NCBI GenBank assembly: GCA_964593895.1
Contig: CAZQKL010000019.1
Span: 2,537-23,164, forward strand
DNA: 20,628 nucleotides
Direction of reading: 5' to 3'
From: CAZQKL01 sp964593895 [NCBI: uncultured bacterium]
GTDB lineage: Bacteria; DYJV01
This document shows, in pieces, positions 1 to 7,561 of the stretch. Each line of letters begins with the position of its first letter. Position 1 is the first letter of the stretch. The position numbers and the translations under genes are program-made. The notes below the pieces were generated by a model. That model worked only from the letters and a program-made list of their open reading frames with translations. It made no database searches and was not told where the DNA came from.

Positions 1-2
1 CA

Positions 3-686
3 ACTGAAGTTAAAAAAATTGAAAAAGAGGATAAATATTTTAAAATTATTACAAACAAAGATGAGTATAAGTCAAAATCTGTTCTAATTGCAACAGGAGC
101 AAAATTTAGAAAACTTGGAATTCCTGGTGAAGATAAATTTACTGGAAAAGGGGTATCATACTGCGCAACATGTGATGGAGCTTTTTTTAAAGATAAAGTT
201 GTCGCAGTTGTTGGTGGAGGAAATTCAGCACTTGAAGAAGCATTATTTTTAACAAGATTTGTTAAAAAGATATATTTAATTCATCGGAGATATGAATTTA
301 GAGCTGATAGAATTTATCAGGAAAAGGTAAAAGAGAATGAAAAAATTGAACTTGTTTTAAATCATGTTCCTGTATCAATAAATGGAGATGAAAGTGTGAA
401 AAGTATTACTGTTGAAGATAAAGATAGTAAAAAAAGAAGGGAAATTGAAGTTGATGGAGTATTTATGTTCATAGGATTAAGTCCAAATAGTGAGTTTCTT
501 GGAGATTTTATTAAAAAAGATGATGCTGGATACATAATTGTAAATGAATTTTTTGAAACTTCTCAAAAAGGATGTTTTGCTGCAGGTGATGTGATTAAAA
601 AGAAAGTTAGACAGATAGCAACAGCAGTTGGTGATGGAGCAAATGCTGGTGTTAACATAAAAGATTATATTGAAAATAATTTTTAA
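3..686 (+). CDS. trxB: Thioredoxin reductase, 5' end cut by window
   Basis: NADPH-dependent flavoprotein that reduces thioredoxin in the cytoplasm. The open frame runs in from the window edge (first full codon at 3), so the N-terminal FAD-binding GxGxxG part is missing and about the last 227 residues are visible. Seen: the redox-active CATC disulphide motif (bases 162-173), an NADPH-binding GGGNSALEEA segment shortly after, the HRR..FRA motif that contacts the NADPH 2'-phosphate in this family, and the C-terminal FAD-binding AAGDV...RQIATAVGDGA segment. The order FAD, CATC, NADPH, FAD tail is that of low-molecular-weight bacterial thioredoxin reductases, and the CATC pair sets it apart from ferredoxin-NADP reductase-type relatives. 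It ends 9 nt before ybaB and is probably co-transcribed with it. A possible partner, the TlpA-like lipoprotein at 4362, lies downstream, but that one is extracytoplasmic. Confidence 0.95.
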   Translation, partial: TEVKKIEKEDKYFKIITNKDEYKSKSVLIATGAKFRKLGIPGEDKFTGKGVSYCATCDGAFFKDKVVAVVGGGNSALEEALFLTRFVKKIYLIHRRYEFRADRIYQEKVKENEKIELVLNHVPVSINGDESVKSITVEDKDSKKRREIEVDGVFMFIGLSPNSEFLGDFIKKDDAGYIIVNEFFETSQKGCFAAGDVIKKKVRQIATAVGDGANAGVNIKDYIENNF

Positions 687-695
687 GGGGGAATT

Positions 696-1013
696 ATGAA
701 AGGTTTTGGGAATATGATGAAACAACTTAAATTAATTCAGCAAAAAATGCAGAAAATTCAGGAAGAACTTGCAAATAAGGTAGTTGAAGGAAGTGCAGGT
801 GGAGGAATGGTTATTGCAAAGGTAAATGGGAAACAGGAGCTTATTGAAATTAAAATTGATAAAGAAGTTGTTGACCCAGAAGATGTTGAAATGCTACAAG
901 ATTTAATTGTTGCTGCAGTTAATCAGGCAATAAAAAAATCTCAAGAGATGATGAATGAAGAATTATCTAAGCTAACAGGTGGACTTGGAATAAATATTCC
1001 TGGTCTTTTTTAA
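696..1013 (+). CDS. ybaB: Nucleoid-associated protein, YbaB/EbfC family
   Basis: Small DNA-binding protein (105 aa, usual family length) of the YbaB/EbfC family, thought to coat or bridge DNA as a dimer. Seen: the Met/Gln/Lys-rich N-terminal helix (MKQLKLIQQKMQKIQEEL), the family hallmark GSAGGGMV near residues 33-40, the VDPEDVEMLQDLIVAAVNQA helix and a C-terminal G-rich tail ending in IPGLF. A strong Shine-Dalgarno (AGGGGG at about 686-691) supports the ATG at 696. In many bacteria this gene sits between dnaX and recR. Here dnaX is about 17 kb away on the opposite strand and no recR is present in the window, so that cluster is broken up. Confidence 0.95.
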   Translation: MKGFGNMMKQLKLIQQKMQKIQEELANKVVEGSAGGGMVIAKVNGKQELIEIKIDKEVVDPEDVEMLQDLIVAAVNQAIKKSQEMMNEELSKLTGGLGINIPGLF

Positions 1014-1018
1014 TTTTT

Positions 1019-1927
1019 ATGAACATTAAAGCTCTTGGAAATCTGTTAAAAGATTTAATTTTACTTGAAGAAACAAAAGAGTTTAAATTAGGTGAGATTT
1101 TAAAAGGAGAAATTTTAGAAAATTTAGAAAATTTTTTGATTATAAAAACCGCTAAAAAAGGAATTTTAAAAGCTTATACAAAAGTTCCAGTAAAATCTAA
1201 AAAAATTCTTTTAAAAGTTATTGAAAATAAACCAAAACCTGTCCTTAAAATAATTCATGAAGTAAAAGATGAGGAAAATTTCAATAGGATAGAAAATTCT
1301 GTAAAAAAATTTCACCTCAATTACGATAAAGTAAGAAATTTTGCCAAAAAAAATCTACAAAATTTATTAATTTCAGAAAAGAATTTAAATGAAAATCCAA
1401 AAATTTTGAAAAAAATAATTGAAAAGTTTGGAATTTCTCATGAAAATAAAATTTTAAAAAATGAATTTTCTGAAAATTTAAAAAGCATTTCAATGTTAAA
1501 ACATGAACATCAAATTACACAATTAATAGAAAGTTTTCAATTTGCAAGTAATGAAAATTTTTTATTTTTCCCTGTTTTTTTTAAGGAAAATGAGATAATT
1601 AATAAAGCAATAATTGGTTTTAAAAAAAATAAAATTGGCAAAGATAAAAATGAATTTTCAATATTGATTTTTCTTGATTTTCCTGAAAATGAAAAGTTAA
1701 AAATTTTTGTTCAACAGATTTTAAATTCTCTTTATATTTCATTTTCATCCAATTCTGAAATTTTTTTAAAAAAAATTGAAAAAAATTTTAAAGACCTTAA
1801 AAGGAGAATAGAAAATTTAACTGAATTTAAAGTTAAATCAATAAATTTTTCACTTGAAGAGGAAATTAATGAAATAATTGATTTTTCAGAATTTTCTCAA
1901 CAAAATAGTGTTAATTTAAAAGCTTGA
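1019..1927 (+). CDS. Hypothetical protein with FliK-like (hook-length control) features
   Basis: 302 aa, extremely rich in K, N, E, I and F, with no signal peptide or membrane segment. I do not recognise it with certainty. The first ~80 residues (a short 'LKGEILENLENFLIIKT' strand pair, a 'VPVKSKKILLKVIENKP' stretch, then VLKII) resemble the N-terminal beta domain of FliK-type proteins. Residues ~190-285 (FLFFPVFF, then FSILIFLDFPENEKLKIFV, LYISFSS, a long helix and FKVKSINFS) match the pattern of the FliK C-terminal Flg_hook domain. This is pattern reading, not a database match. No flagellar gene lies nearby, although a chemoreceptor occurs at 14244. It follows ybaB by 5 nt with no visible ribosome site at the ATG, so it is probably translated by coupling. 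Alternative: an uncharacterised lineage-specific protein. Confidence 0.4.
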   Translation: MNIKALGNLLKDLILLEETKEFKLGEILKGEILENLENFLIIKTAKKGILKAYTKVPVKSKKILLKVIENKPKPVLKIIHEVKDEENFNRIENSVKKFHLNYDKVRNFAKKNLQNLLISEKNLNENPKILKKIIEKFGISHENKILKNEFSENLKSISMLKHEHQITQLIESFQFASNENFLFFPVFFKENEIINKAIIGFKKNKIGKDKNEFSILIFLDFPENEKLKIFVQQILNSLYISFSSNSEIFLKKIEKNFKDLKRRIENLTEFKVKSINFSLEEEINEIIDFSEFSQQNSVNLKA

Positions 1928-1952
1928 TTTTTTTAAAAATTACATCTATAAG
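1924..1952 (+). promoter_or_regulatory. Candidate promoter for the zinc-ribbon gene
   Basis: TTGATT (1924-1929), a 17-bp spacer and TATAAG (1947-1952). Transcription would be expected to begin at about 1959-1960, at or just before the ATG at 1961, giving a leaderless or nearly leaderless mRNA. This agrees with the absence of a Shine-Dalgarno before this gene. It lies in the 33-nt gap after the FliK-like gene. Chance matches are common in such AT-rich DNA. Confidence 0.4.
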
Positions 1953-1960
1953 AAAAAACT

Positions 1961-2698
1961 ATGATTATAGAATGCCCAAGATGCCATACAAAATTCAATG
2001 TAAAAGATGAACTAATCCCTGAAGATGGGAGAAAAGTCAAATGTTCTAAGTGTAAACATATTTTTATTGCCAAAAAGGCTAAGGAAGAAGAAGAGGAAGT
2101 TTTTGATTTAACTGGAGAGGTTAAAGAAGAAATAAAACTTGAAAAAGAAGATGAAAAACTTGAAAAAGAGCTTGAAAAAGTAGCAAAAAGATATCAGAAA
2201 CCAAAACCAAAAAAAATTAAAAAAGAAAAAACAAAATCAAATAAAGGTGTTTACCTTATAACCTTTTTTATGCTCATTTTTGCAATCTGTTTTTCCGCTC
2301 TTTTTCTCTATTTAAAGACAAAAAATTCAACTCCTCCTATGAGTTTTGAAAATTTAAAAGGAAATTATTATGAAAATAAAAATTATGGAACAATTCTTGT
2401 TATTCAAGGATATGTAAAGAATAATAGGAATTATGCTTTTACAAAAGTTAAAGTAAAAGGAGTTATATACGATACAAGTGGTGAGAAAATAGATGAGAAT
2501 GAAACATATATTGGAAATATTTTTAGCAAACAGGAGCTATTAAATTTAAATGAAAAACAGATAAAAACTCTTATTTATGACCAAGTTGTGTTAAAACCAA
2601 AAGCAAAAATTCCATTTATGATAGTTTTTTATCATCCTCCAAAAAATAGCTATTCATTTCAAACTGAAATCGTTAGTTATGAAAGGGTAAAGAGGTAA
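1961..2698 (+). CDS. MJ0042-type zinc-ribbon membrane protein (DUF3426-like)
   Basis: 245 aa. Residues 1-35 form a zinc ribbon with two CxxC knuckles (C5/C8 and C28/C31) in the MJ0042 arrangement (IECPRCHTKF...VKCSKCKHIF). A highly charged Glu/Lys linker (about 40-95, with repeated LEKE/EKLEKE units, probably helical) leads to one transmembrane helix (about 97-118). The C-terminal domain (about 125-245) is beta-rich and resembles the DUF3426 region often paired with this zinc ribbon in deltaproteobacteria-like genomes. Its expected topology is zinc ribbon in the cytoplasm and beta domain outside the inner membrane. Biochemical role unknown; the zinc ribbon may bind nucleic acid or protein. 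It has no Shine-Dalgarno, and it ends 2 nt before the TPR gene, which suggests a functional pair with that envelope protein. Confidence 0.8.
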   Translation: MIIECPRCHTKFNVKDELIPEDGRKVKCSKCKHIFIAKKAKEEEEEVFDLTGEVKEEIKLEKEDEKLEKELEKVAKRYQKPKPKKIKKEKTKSNKGVYLITFFMLIFAICFSALFLYLKTKNSTPPMSFENLKGNYYENKNYGTILVIQGYVKNNRNYAFTKVKVKGVIYDTSGEKIDENETYIGNIFSKQELLNLNEKQIKTLIYDQVVLKPKAKIPFMIVFYHPPKNSYSFQTEIVSYERVKR

Positions 2699-2700
2699 AA

Positions 2701-4356
2701 ATGAGAAAAATTAAATTTCTTATTTTATTTTTAATAATTTCAAATTCCCTTTATTCATCAAATTTTAATTTGCAGAAAAGTGCTTTTTACTATTCTGTGG
2801 GAATGTTTTATCTTTATAACCACAACTTTGAAAAAAGCATTGATTATTTATTGAAAGCTTATGATTACAACAAAAAATCACCATATCTATGTTATAGAAT
2901 TTCTCATCTTTATTTTCTTTTAAACAATTTTTCAAAGGCAATAGATTTTTGTGAAAAAGCTTTACTAATTAAACCAGACTATGAACAAGCACATAAATTA
3001 CTTGCAGAAATATATACAACTTCTAATAATTTAAAAGGTGCAATAGCTGAGTATAAATATTTACTTGATTCAAAACCTAAAAATCCTATTTTTCTTTTAA
3101 AACTTGGTATATTACAATTAAAAGTTGGGGATATAAATTCTGCAATAAAAACATTCAAAAAAGTTGTAAAAAATAAAAAATATCGTTCACTTGCATATTA
3201 TTACCTTGGAAAATCTTATTCAAAGATAAAACTTTATGATACCGCTATAAAATTTTATAAAAGTTCAATTAAATTTAACAAAAAGTTTATAAAGCCATAT
3301 TATGAAATTGCATTACTTTACGAAGTTCAAGGTAAATTGAATGAAGCTTTCAAATATTATAAAAAGGTTCTTGAACTTGACCCTGATAATGTTTGGGCAA
3401 GGGAAAAAGTAATAAGATATTATGTTTCCAAAAACAAACTTCAAGATGCATTAAAAGAACTAAAAAAAATTGAAAGTCTTTTTGGAGAAAAACCTGAAAT
3501 AGGAATTAAAATTGCCTTAATATTACTTGAGCAGAAGAAATATGATGAAGCAATTAATGAATTAAAAAAATTTAGCGATTATCCAAAAGCACAATATTAT
3601 CTTTTATCAGTATATTTAAAAAAAGGAGAGGTTGAAAAAGCAGAGAAATTATTAAATGAAATTGACCCTGGTTCTGGATTTTATCAAGATGCAAGTCTTA
3701 CTTTGATTAACTACTACATAAACCATAATCAAAATGAAAAAGCATTAAAAGTTTTCAAACAAGTTGGAGAGAACATTGATAGAAAAAGTTTAAGATATTA
3801 TAATCTTGGAATTTTTCTATACCAGAGAGCAAAAAAGTATAAAGAAGGAATTGAATTTATAAAACAGGCTATTCAAGATTATCCTAACAATAAAGAAGAT
3901 TTTTATTTCTATATGGGAATTTTTTATGATAAACTTAACAATTTTGACAAAATGGTAGAATGTATGAAAAAAGTTTTAAAAATTAATCCAAATAATCCAG
4001 ATGCATTAAATTATCTCGGTTATTCGTATGCTTTAAAAAAAATTAATTTAGATGAGGCAGAGAAATTAATAAAAAAAGCTCTTCAAATTAAACCTGATAG
4101 TGGAGCAATCACAGATAGTCTTGGATGGGTTTATTTTCAAAAGGGTGAATATAAAAAAGCTTTAAAATATTTAAAAAAAGCCTATACCCTAAACAATAAA
4201 GAACCTGAAATTATTAATCATCTTGGATTAGTATATTTAAAACTTGGAAAAAAGGATTTAGCTTTAAAATTTTTCAATGAAGCTTTAAAAAAGGCTAAAG
4301 ATAAAACACTCATTGAAAAAATTAAAGGTGAAATTAAAAAAATAAAGGGAGAGTAA
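2701..4356 (+). CDS. Exported tetratricopeptide-repeat protein
   Basis: 551 aa. It starts with a hydrophobic signal peptide (residues 1-19, FLILFLIISNSLYSS), so it is secreted to the periplasm or envelope. The rest, from about residue 27 to 545, is about a dozen tandem TPR helix pairs, recognisable by recurring patterns such as 'A..YY..LG....KL..Y..AI.FY..S' and 'NPDALNYLGYSYAL....LDEAEKLIKKALQIKPDSG'. The last-mentioned repeat resembles C-terminal TPRs of large outer-membrane-associated TPR lipoproteins, but no lipobox cysteine is present here. Such proteins scaffold protein complexes; no partner is evident beyond the adjacent zinc-ribbon membrane protein. A GAGG ribosome site about 7 nt before the ATG supports the start. 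It is followed 5 nt later by the TlpA-like gene. Confidence 0.85.
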   Translation: MRKIKFLILFLIISNSLYSSNFNLQKSAFYYSVGMFYLYNHNFEKSIDYLLKAYDYNKKSPYLCYRISHLYFLLNNFSKAIDFCEKALLIKPDYEQAHKLLAEIYTTSNNLKGAIAEYKYLLDSKPKNPIFLLKLGILQLKVGDINSAIKTFKKVVKNKKYRSLAYYYLGKSYSKIKLYDTAIKFYKSSIKFNKKFIKPYYEIALLYEVQGKLNEAFKYYKKVLELDPDNVWAREKVIRYYVSKNKLQDALKELKKIESLFGEKPEIGIKIALILLEQKKYDEAINELKKFSDYPKAQYYLLSVYLKKGEVEKAEKLLNEIDPGSGFYQDASLTLINYYINHNQNEKALKVFKQVGENIDRKSLRYYNLGIFLYQRAKKYKEGIEFIKQAIQDYPNNKEDFYFYMGIFYDKLNNFDKMVECMKKVLKINPNNPDALNYLGYSYALKKINLDEAEKLIKKALQIKPDSGAITDSLGWVYFQKGEYKKALKYLKKAYTLNNKEPEIINHLGLVYLKLGKKDLALKFFNEALKKAKDKTLIEKIKGEIKKIKGE

Positions 4357-4361
4357 AATAG

Positions 4362-4856
4362 ATGAAGTCAATAAAATTCATAGCTTTTTTTCTAATTTTT
4401 GCTTTTTTAATATCTTGTAACAATAGAAATGAACAGAGTGAATCTGAAACCACGAATAATAATTCTAAAAAACTTTCAGTTTTTACAATAAAAAATTTAT
4501 CACACATATTAAAAACATCAAAAAATAAAATTGTAATTGTTAATTTCTGGTCAACATGGTGTCCCGAATGCAGGAAAGAGATACCTGACTTTATCCAATT
4601 TTATGATGAATTTAAAGATAATGTTACTTTAATTGGACTGGCACTTGATGAAAATGAAGATGATGTTATAAATTTCATTAAAATTTCAAAGATTAATTAC
4701 CCAATATTTTTATGTTCAAAGAGCCTTGCTGAACATTTTATGATACAGGCAATTCCAGTTACATATATTTTTAAAAATGGAAAATTCTTATTTAGCCACC
4801 TTGGAGCTTATTCATATTCACAATTGAAATCAGATATTTTAGCTTTACTGAAATGA
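4362..4856 (+). CDS. TlpA/ResA-family thioredoxin-like lipoprotein
   Basis: 164 aa extracytoplasmic thiol-disulphide oxidoreductase. Residues 1-19 are a lipoprotein signal with lipobox L-I-S-C (C19). A polar, Asn/Ser-rich tether follows to about residue 38, then a thioredoxin fold. Seen: active site WCPEC (C67, C70) after VNFWSTW, the cis-proline motif IPVT followed by FKNGK, and the strand-helix pattern between them. CPEC-type sites occur in ResA/TlpA proteins that keep apocytochrome c haem-binding cysteines reduced. With the octaheme cytochrome at 11474 in the same neighbourhood, a role in cytochrome c maturation is a reasonable inference, but general envelope disulphide reduction is also possible. 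Start supported by GGGAGAG upstream. The last 4 nt (ATGA) overlap the next gene. Confidence 0.88.
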   Translation: MKSIKFIAFFLIFAFLISCNNRNEQSESETTNNNSKKLSVFTIKNLSHILKTSKNKIVIVNFWSTWCPECRKEIPDFIQFYDEFKDNVTLIGLALDENEDDVINFIKISKINYPIFLCSKSLAEHFMIQAIPVTYIFKNGKFLFSHLGAYSYSQLKSDILALLK

Positions 4857-5377
4857 TTTTAAAATTTAAAGATAAAAAACCAATTATTGGAAAAGAGGTG
4901 TTTATTGCGGAAAATGCATATATTATAGGTGATGTAATAATTGGAGATTACTGTGCGGTTATGTTTGGAGCAATAATAAGAGGAGATGTCAATTTTATAA
5001 GGATTGGAAACAACACTAATATTCAGGACAATTCAGTTTTACATGTAACAAGAGAAAAATTTCCTTTAATTATTGGAAATAATGTTACAATCGGGCATGG
5101 AGCAATAGTTCATGGTTGTAAAATTGGAGATAATGTCCTTATTGGAATTGGAGCAAAAATACTTGATGGAGTAGAAATAGGTAATAACTGTATTATTGCA
5201 GCTGGTAGCGTTGTAAGAGAAGGAACAAAAATTCCATCAAATTCCCTTGTTGCTGGAATTCCTGCGAAAATAAAGAGAGAAATAAATGAAGATGATGTTG
5301 AAAGAATTCTTTTTAGTGCTAAAAGTTACGATATTACAAGGAAAGATTATTTAAATGAGGTAAAAAATGGGATTTAA
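4853..5377 (+). CDS. Gamma-carbonic anhydrase-like hexapeptide-repeat protein
   Basis: 174 aa left-handed beta-helix protein of the gamma-class carbonic anhydrase / YrdA-PaaY family. Hexapeptide repeats (runs of [LIV]G.. turns such as IIGDVIIGD, IIGNNVTIG, CKIGDNVLIG, VEIGNNCIIAAGSVV) occupy about residues 20-140, followed by a C-terminal helix. The three metal-ligand histidines expected for the family are present: H64 (SVLHVT), H82 and H87 (GHGAIVHG), along with the conserved IRGD (residues 42-45). It should form a trimer with a metal at each interface. Carbonic anhydrase activity is plausible, but many relatives have none detected, and some act on acyl-CoA-linked substrates. The start overlaps the TlpA-like stop (ATGA), so it is translated by coupling. 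It overlaps era by 11 nt. Confidence 0.88.
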   Translation: MILKFKDKKPIIGKEVFIAENAYIIGDVIIGDYCAVMFGAIIRGDVNFIRIGNNTNIQDNSVLHVTREKFPLIIGNNVTIGHGAIVHGCKIGDNVLIGIGAKILDGVEIGNNCIIAAGSVVREGTKIPSNSLVAGIPAKIKREINEDDVERILFSAKSYDITRKDYLNEVKNGI

Positions 5378-6236
5378 ATCAGGATACGTTACAATATTAG
5401 GAAGACCAAATGTTGGCAAATCAACTCTTTTAAATTATCTTGTTGGAGAGAAAATATCTATTGTTACATATAAACCACAAACAACAAGAAGAAAAATTCT
5501 TGGAATTGCCAATTTTCCTCAAGGACAGATAATTATAATTGATACTCCTGGGCTACATAAACATGAAAAAGAATTAAATAAAGCTATGATGAGAGAAGCT
5601 TTATCAAGTCTTGAAGAGGGTGATTTAATTATATACATTACAGATGTTGATGAAAGGAATTTTGAAAAAGATTATGAATATATAAAAATGCTTGAAGGTA
5701 AAAAAGCTATTCTTTTCATAAATAAGATTGATTTAATTAAAAAATCTCTTCTTCTACCAATGATTGAAAAGTATCATAACACAGGTTTTTTCCTTGAAAT
5801 AGTTCCAATTTCTTTGATTAAAGGTGATAATCTTGATAGGATTGTTGATGTTATTTTTAAATATCTTCCAGAAGGGCCACAATATTATCCTGAAGATATG
5901 AAAACCCCACAAACATTAAGGTTTCTTGTTTCAGAGATAATTAGAGAAAAAATATTTTTAAAAACAAGAGAAGAAATTCCCTACTCTACTTCAGTATTAA
6001 TTGATTATTTTGAAGAGGAAGATAATCTTGTAAGAATTGGTGCAACAATAATTGTAGAAAAAGACTCTCAAAAGAAAATAGTTATTGGAGCAAAAGGCTC
6101 AATGATAAAAGAGATTGGAAAATCTGCAAGAGAGGAAATTGAATTATTGTTAGGTAAAAAGGTTTACCTTGAATTGTATGTTAAAGTGGTGAAAAACTGG
6201 ACAAAAGATGCAAAAAAAGTCCAGCAATTCTTTTAA
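5367..6236 (+). CDS. era: GTPase Era
   Basis: Essential GTPase that binds the 3' end of 16S rRNA and helps 30S ribosome assembly. 289 aa, near the usual ~300. Seen: G1 GRPNVGKS (12-19), G2-region TTRRKILGI (39-47), G3 DTPGLH (59-64), G4 NKID (119-122) and a C-terminal KH domain with the GAKG loop (241-244) in VIGAKGSMIKEIG. The G5 motif reads ISL (148-150) rather than the usual SA, a modest deviation. A GAGG ribosome site inside the end of the preceding gene supports the start. The stop TAA shares its last A with the ATG of the next gene (TAATG), indicating coupling to the radical SAM gene. Confidence 0.97.
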   Translation: MGFKSGYVTILGRPNVGKSTLLNYLVGEKISIVTYKPQTTRRKILGIANFPQGQIIIIDTPGLHKHEKELNKAMMREALSSLEEGDLIIYITDVDERNFEKDYEYIKMLEGKKAILFINKIDLIKKSLLLPMIEKYHNTGFFLEIVPISLIKGDNLDRIVDVIFKYLPEGPQYYPEDMKTPQTLRFLVSEIIREKIFLKTREEIPYSTSVLIDYFEEEDNLVRIGATIIVEKDSQKKIVIGAKGSMIKEIGKSAREEIELLLGKKVYLELYVKVVKNWTKDAKKVQQFF

Positions 6237-7561
6237 TGAGAATTGGAATTGTAATTCCTCCAATAAGAGATTTTTACTTTACACCTCATAGAGCTTCATT
6301 TCTTGGAGCTGAAATTTTAAAAAAGATAATTTTAAAAAATACTTCACACGAGGTTGAAATAATAAATTTAATAAATTTAAAGAAAAAGCCAAAAATTGTA
6401 AGTTTACCAGATTATTTAAATTATCTTTCAGAATATTTAAACAAAGAATTTTTCTTCAAAAATTACAAACATTTTGGATTGGATTTTGATAATTCAGTAA
6501 ATATTATCAACAAATTTAATCTAAATGCGATAATTTTTTCATGCTTTGCATTTTGTTACAGCGAGGAATTAATTGAATTATGCAAAAAAATTAGAAAAAC
6601 AAATAAAAATTTATATATTGCAGTTGGCGGACAGGGAGTAACTGTTTTTCCAGAATTTTTTGAAAATACACAATTATTTGATTTAATCATATGTGGAGAA
6701 ATTGAAACCAATTTTGATGAAGTTTTAATTTCAATTGAAAAAAGAAAAAAAGGAATAATTTTTTTAAATACCTTTACAAATGAAGAAAATATGGAATTTG
6801 TTATCAAAAAAACTTATGAAACAAAAAAAATCTGTTATTATTCAACAATTCTATCAAGGGGATGTTCAAAAAATTGCAATTTCTGTTCAAATCATCTTAT
6901 TTTTGGAAAAAAATTTAGAACAATTCCAATTGAAAAGATTGAAAAAGAAGTTAAAAAAATTAACTTTCCGAATAAGAAAATTTTCATTAATTTTGAAGAT
7001 GACAATATTTTATTTGCAAAAGAATACCTATTTGAAGTTATAAAAATTTTAAAAAAATACATAAAAAATCCTTTATTTTCTTTTGAAAACGGAATTGATT
7101 ATATGCTTTTAACTGAAAAAGAAATGGAAAAATTGATTAAATTTGGAGTAAGACAGTTTAATTTTTCTTTTGTGAATCTAAATAAAGAAATTTTAAAAAA
7201 TGAAAATAGAAAAGTGGATGTTGAAAAGCTTAAAAATTTATTATTTTTAGCAAACAAAATGAAAATAAATACAATTACTTATACAATTGCAGGACTAAAA
7301 CATGATAGTTTCAAAAATTTAATCTCAAATTTAATGTTTCTCTCAAAATTGCCAACAATAATTGGCTATTCACCATTTTATCCAGTTCCAGGGATAAAAG
7401 GTTTTGAGAAAGAAAAATTTTTTAATTATCCTCAGGGACTTCTTAAAGCAACTTCTATGTATCCATGGAATAAATCTTTATCAACTTATGAACTTGTGAG
7501 AGGATTTAATGTTGCAAGGGCAATTAATCGCTATAAATATCTTGAAAATATTTCGTCATAA
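6236..7561 (+). CDS. Radical SAM protein with B12-binding-like N-terminal domain, function unknown
   Basis: 441 aa. Residues ~1-170 form a Rossmann-like domain of the cobalamin-binding type seen in B12-dependent radical SAM proteins (MRIGIVIPP start, IIFSCFAF strand, AVGGQGVTVFPE and LIICGEIETNF segments). The classical DxHxxG cobalamin-ligating motif is absent, as in many radical SAM methyltransferase-like members. The radical SAM core follows, with the CxxxCxxC cluster motif at C210/C214/C217 (SRGCSKNCNFC), an FEDDN segment and a barrel to about residue 400. It lacks a signal peptide. Substrate unknown: methyltransferase, oxidoreductase and ring-forming chemistries all occur in this superfamily. 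It starts on the last base of the era stop with no ribosome site, and its 3' end overlaps the opposing rhomboid gene by 31 bp. A cobamide-synthesis gene (cbiB) lies just beyond. Confidence 0.8.
   Translation: MRIGIVIPPIRDFYFTPHRASFLGAEILKKIILKNTSHEVEIINLINLKKKPKIVSLPDYLNYLSEYLNKEFFFKNYKHFGLDFDNSVNIINKFNLNAIIFSCFAFCYSEELIELCKKIRKTNKNLYIAVGGQGVTVFPEFFENTQLFDLIICGEIETNFDEVLISIEKRKKGIIFLNTFTNEENMEFVIKKTYETKKICYYSTILSRGCSKNCNFCSNHLIFGKKFRTIPIEKIEKEVKKINFPNKKIFINFEDDNILFAKEYLFEVIKILKKYIKNPLFSFENGIDYMLLTEKEMEKLIKFGVRQFNFSFVNLNKEILKNENRKVDVEKLKNLLFLANKMKINTITYTIAGLKHDSFKNLISNLMFLSKLPTIIGYSPFYPVPGIKGFEKEKFFNYPQGLLKATSMYPWNKSLSTYELVRGFNVARAINRYKYLENISS

Noticed and set aside
2090-2250. Repeated GAAAAAG/CTTGAAAAAG units as a DNA repeat element
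   Set aside because: They encode the Lys/Glu-rich linker of the zinc-ribbon protein and are ordinary low-complexity coding sequence.
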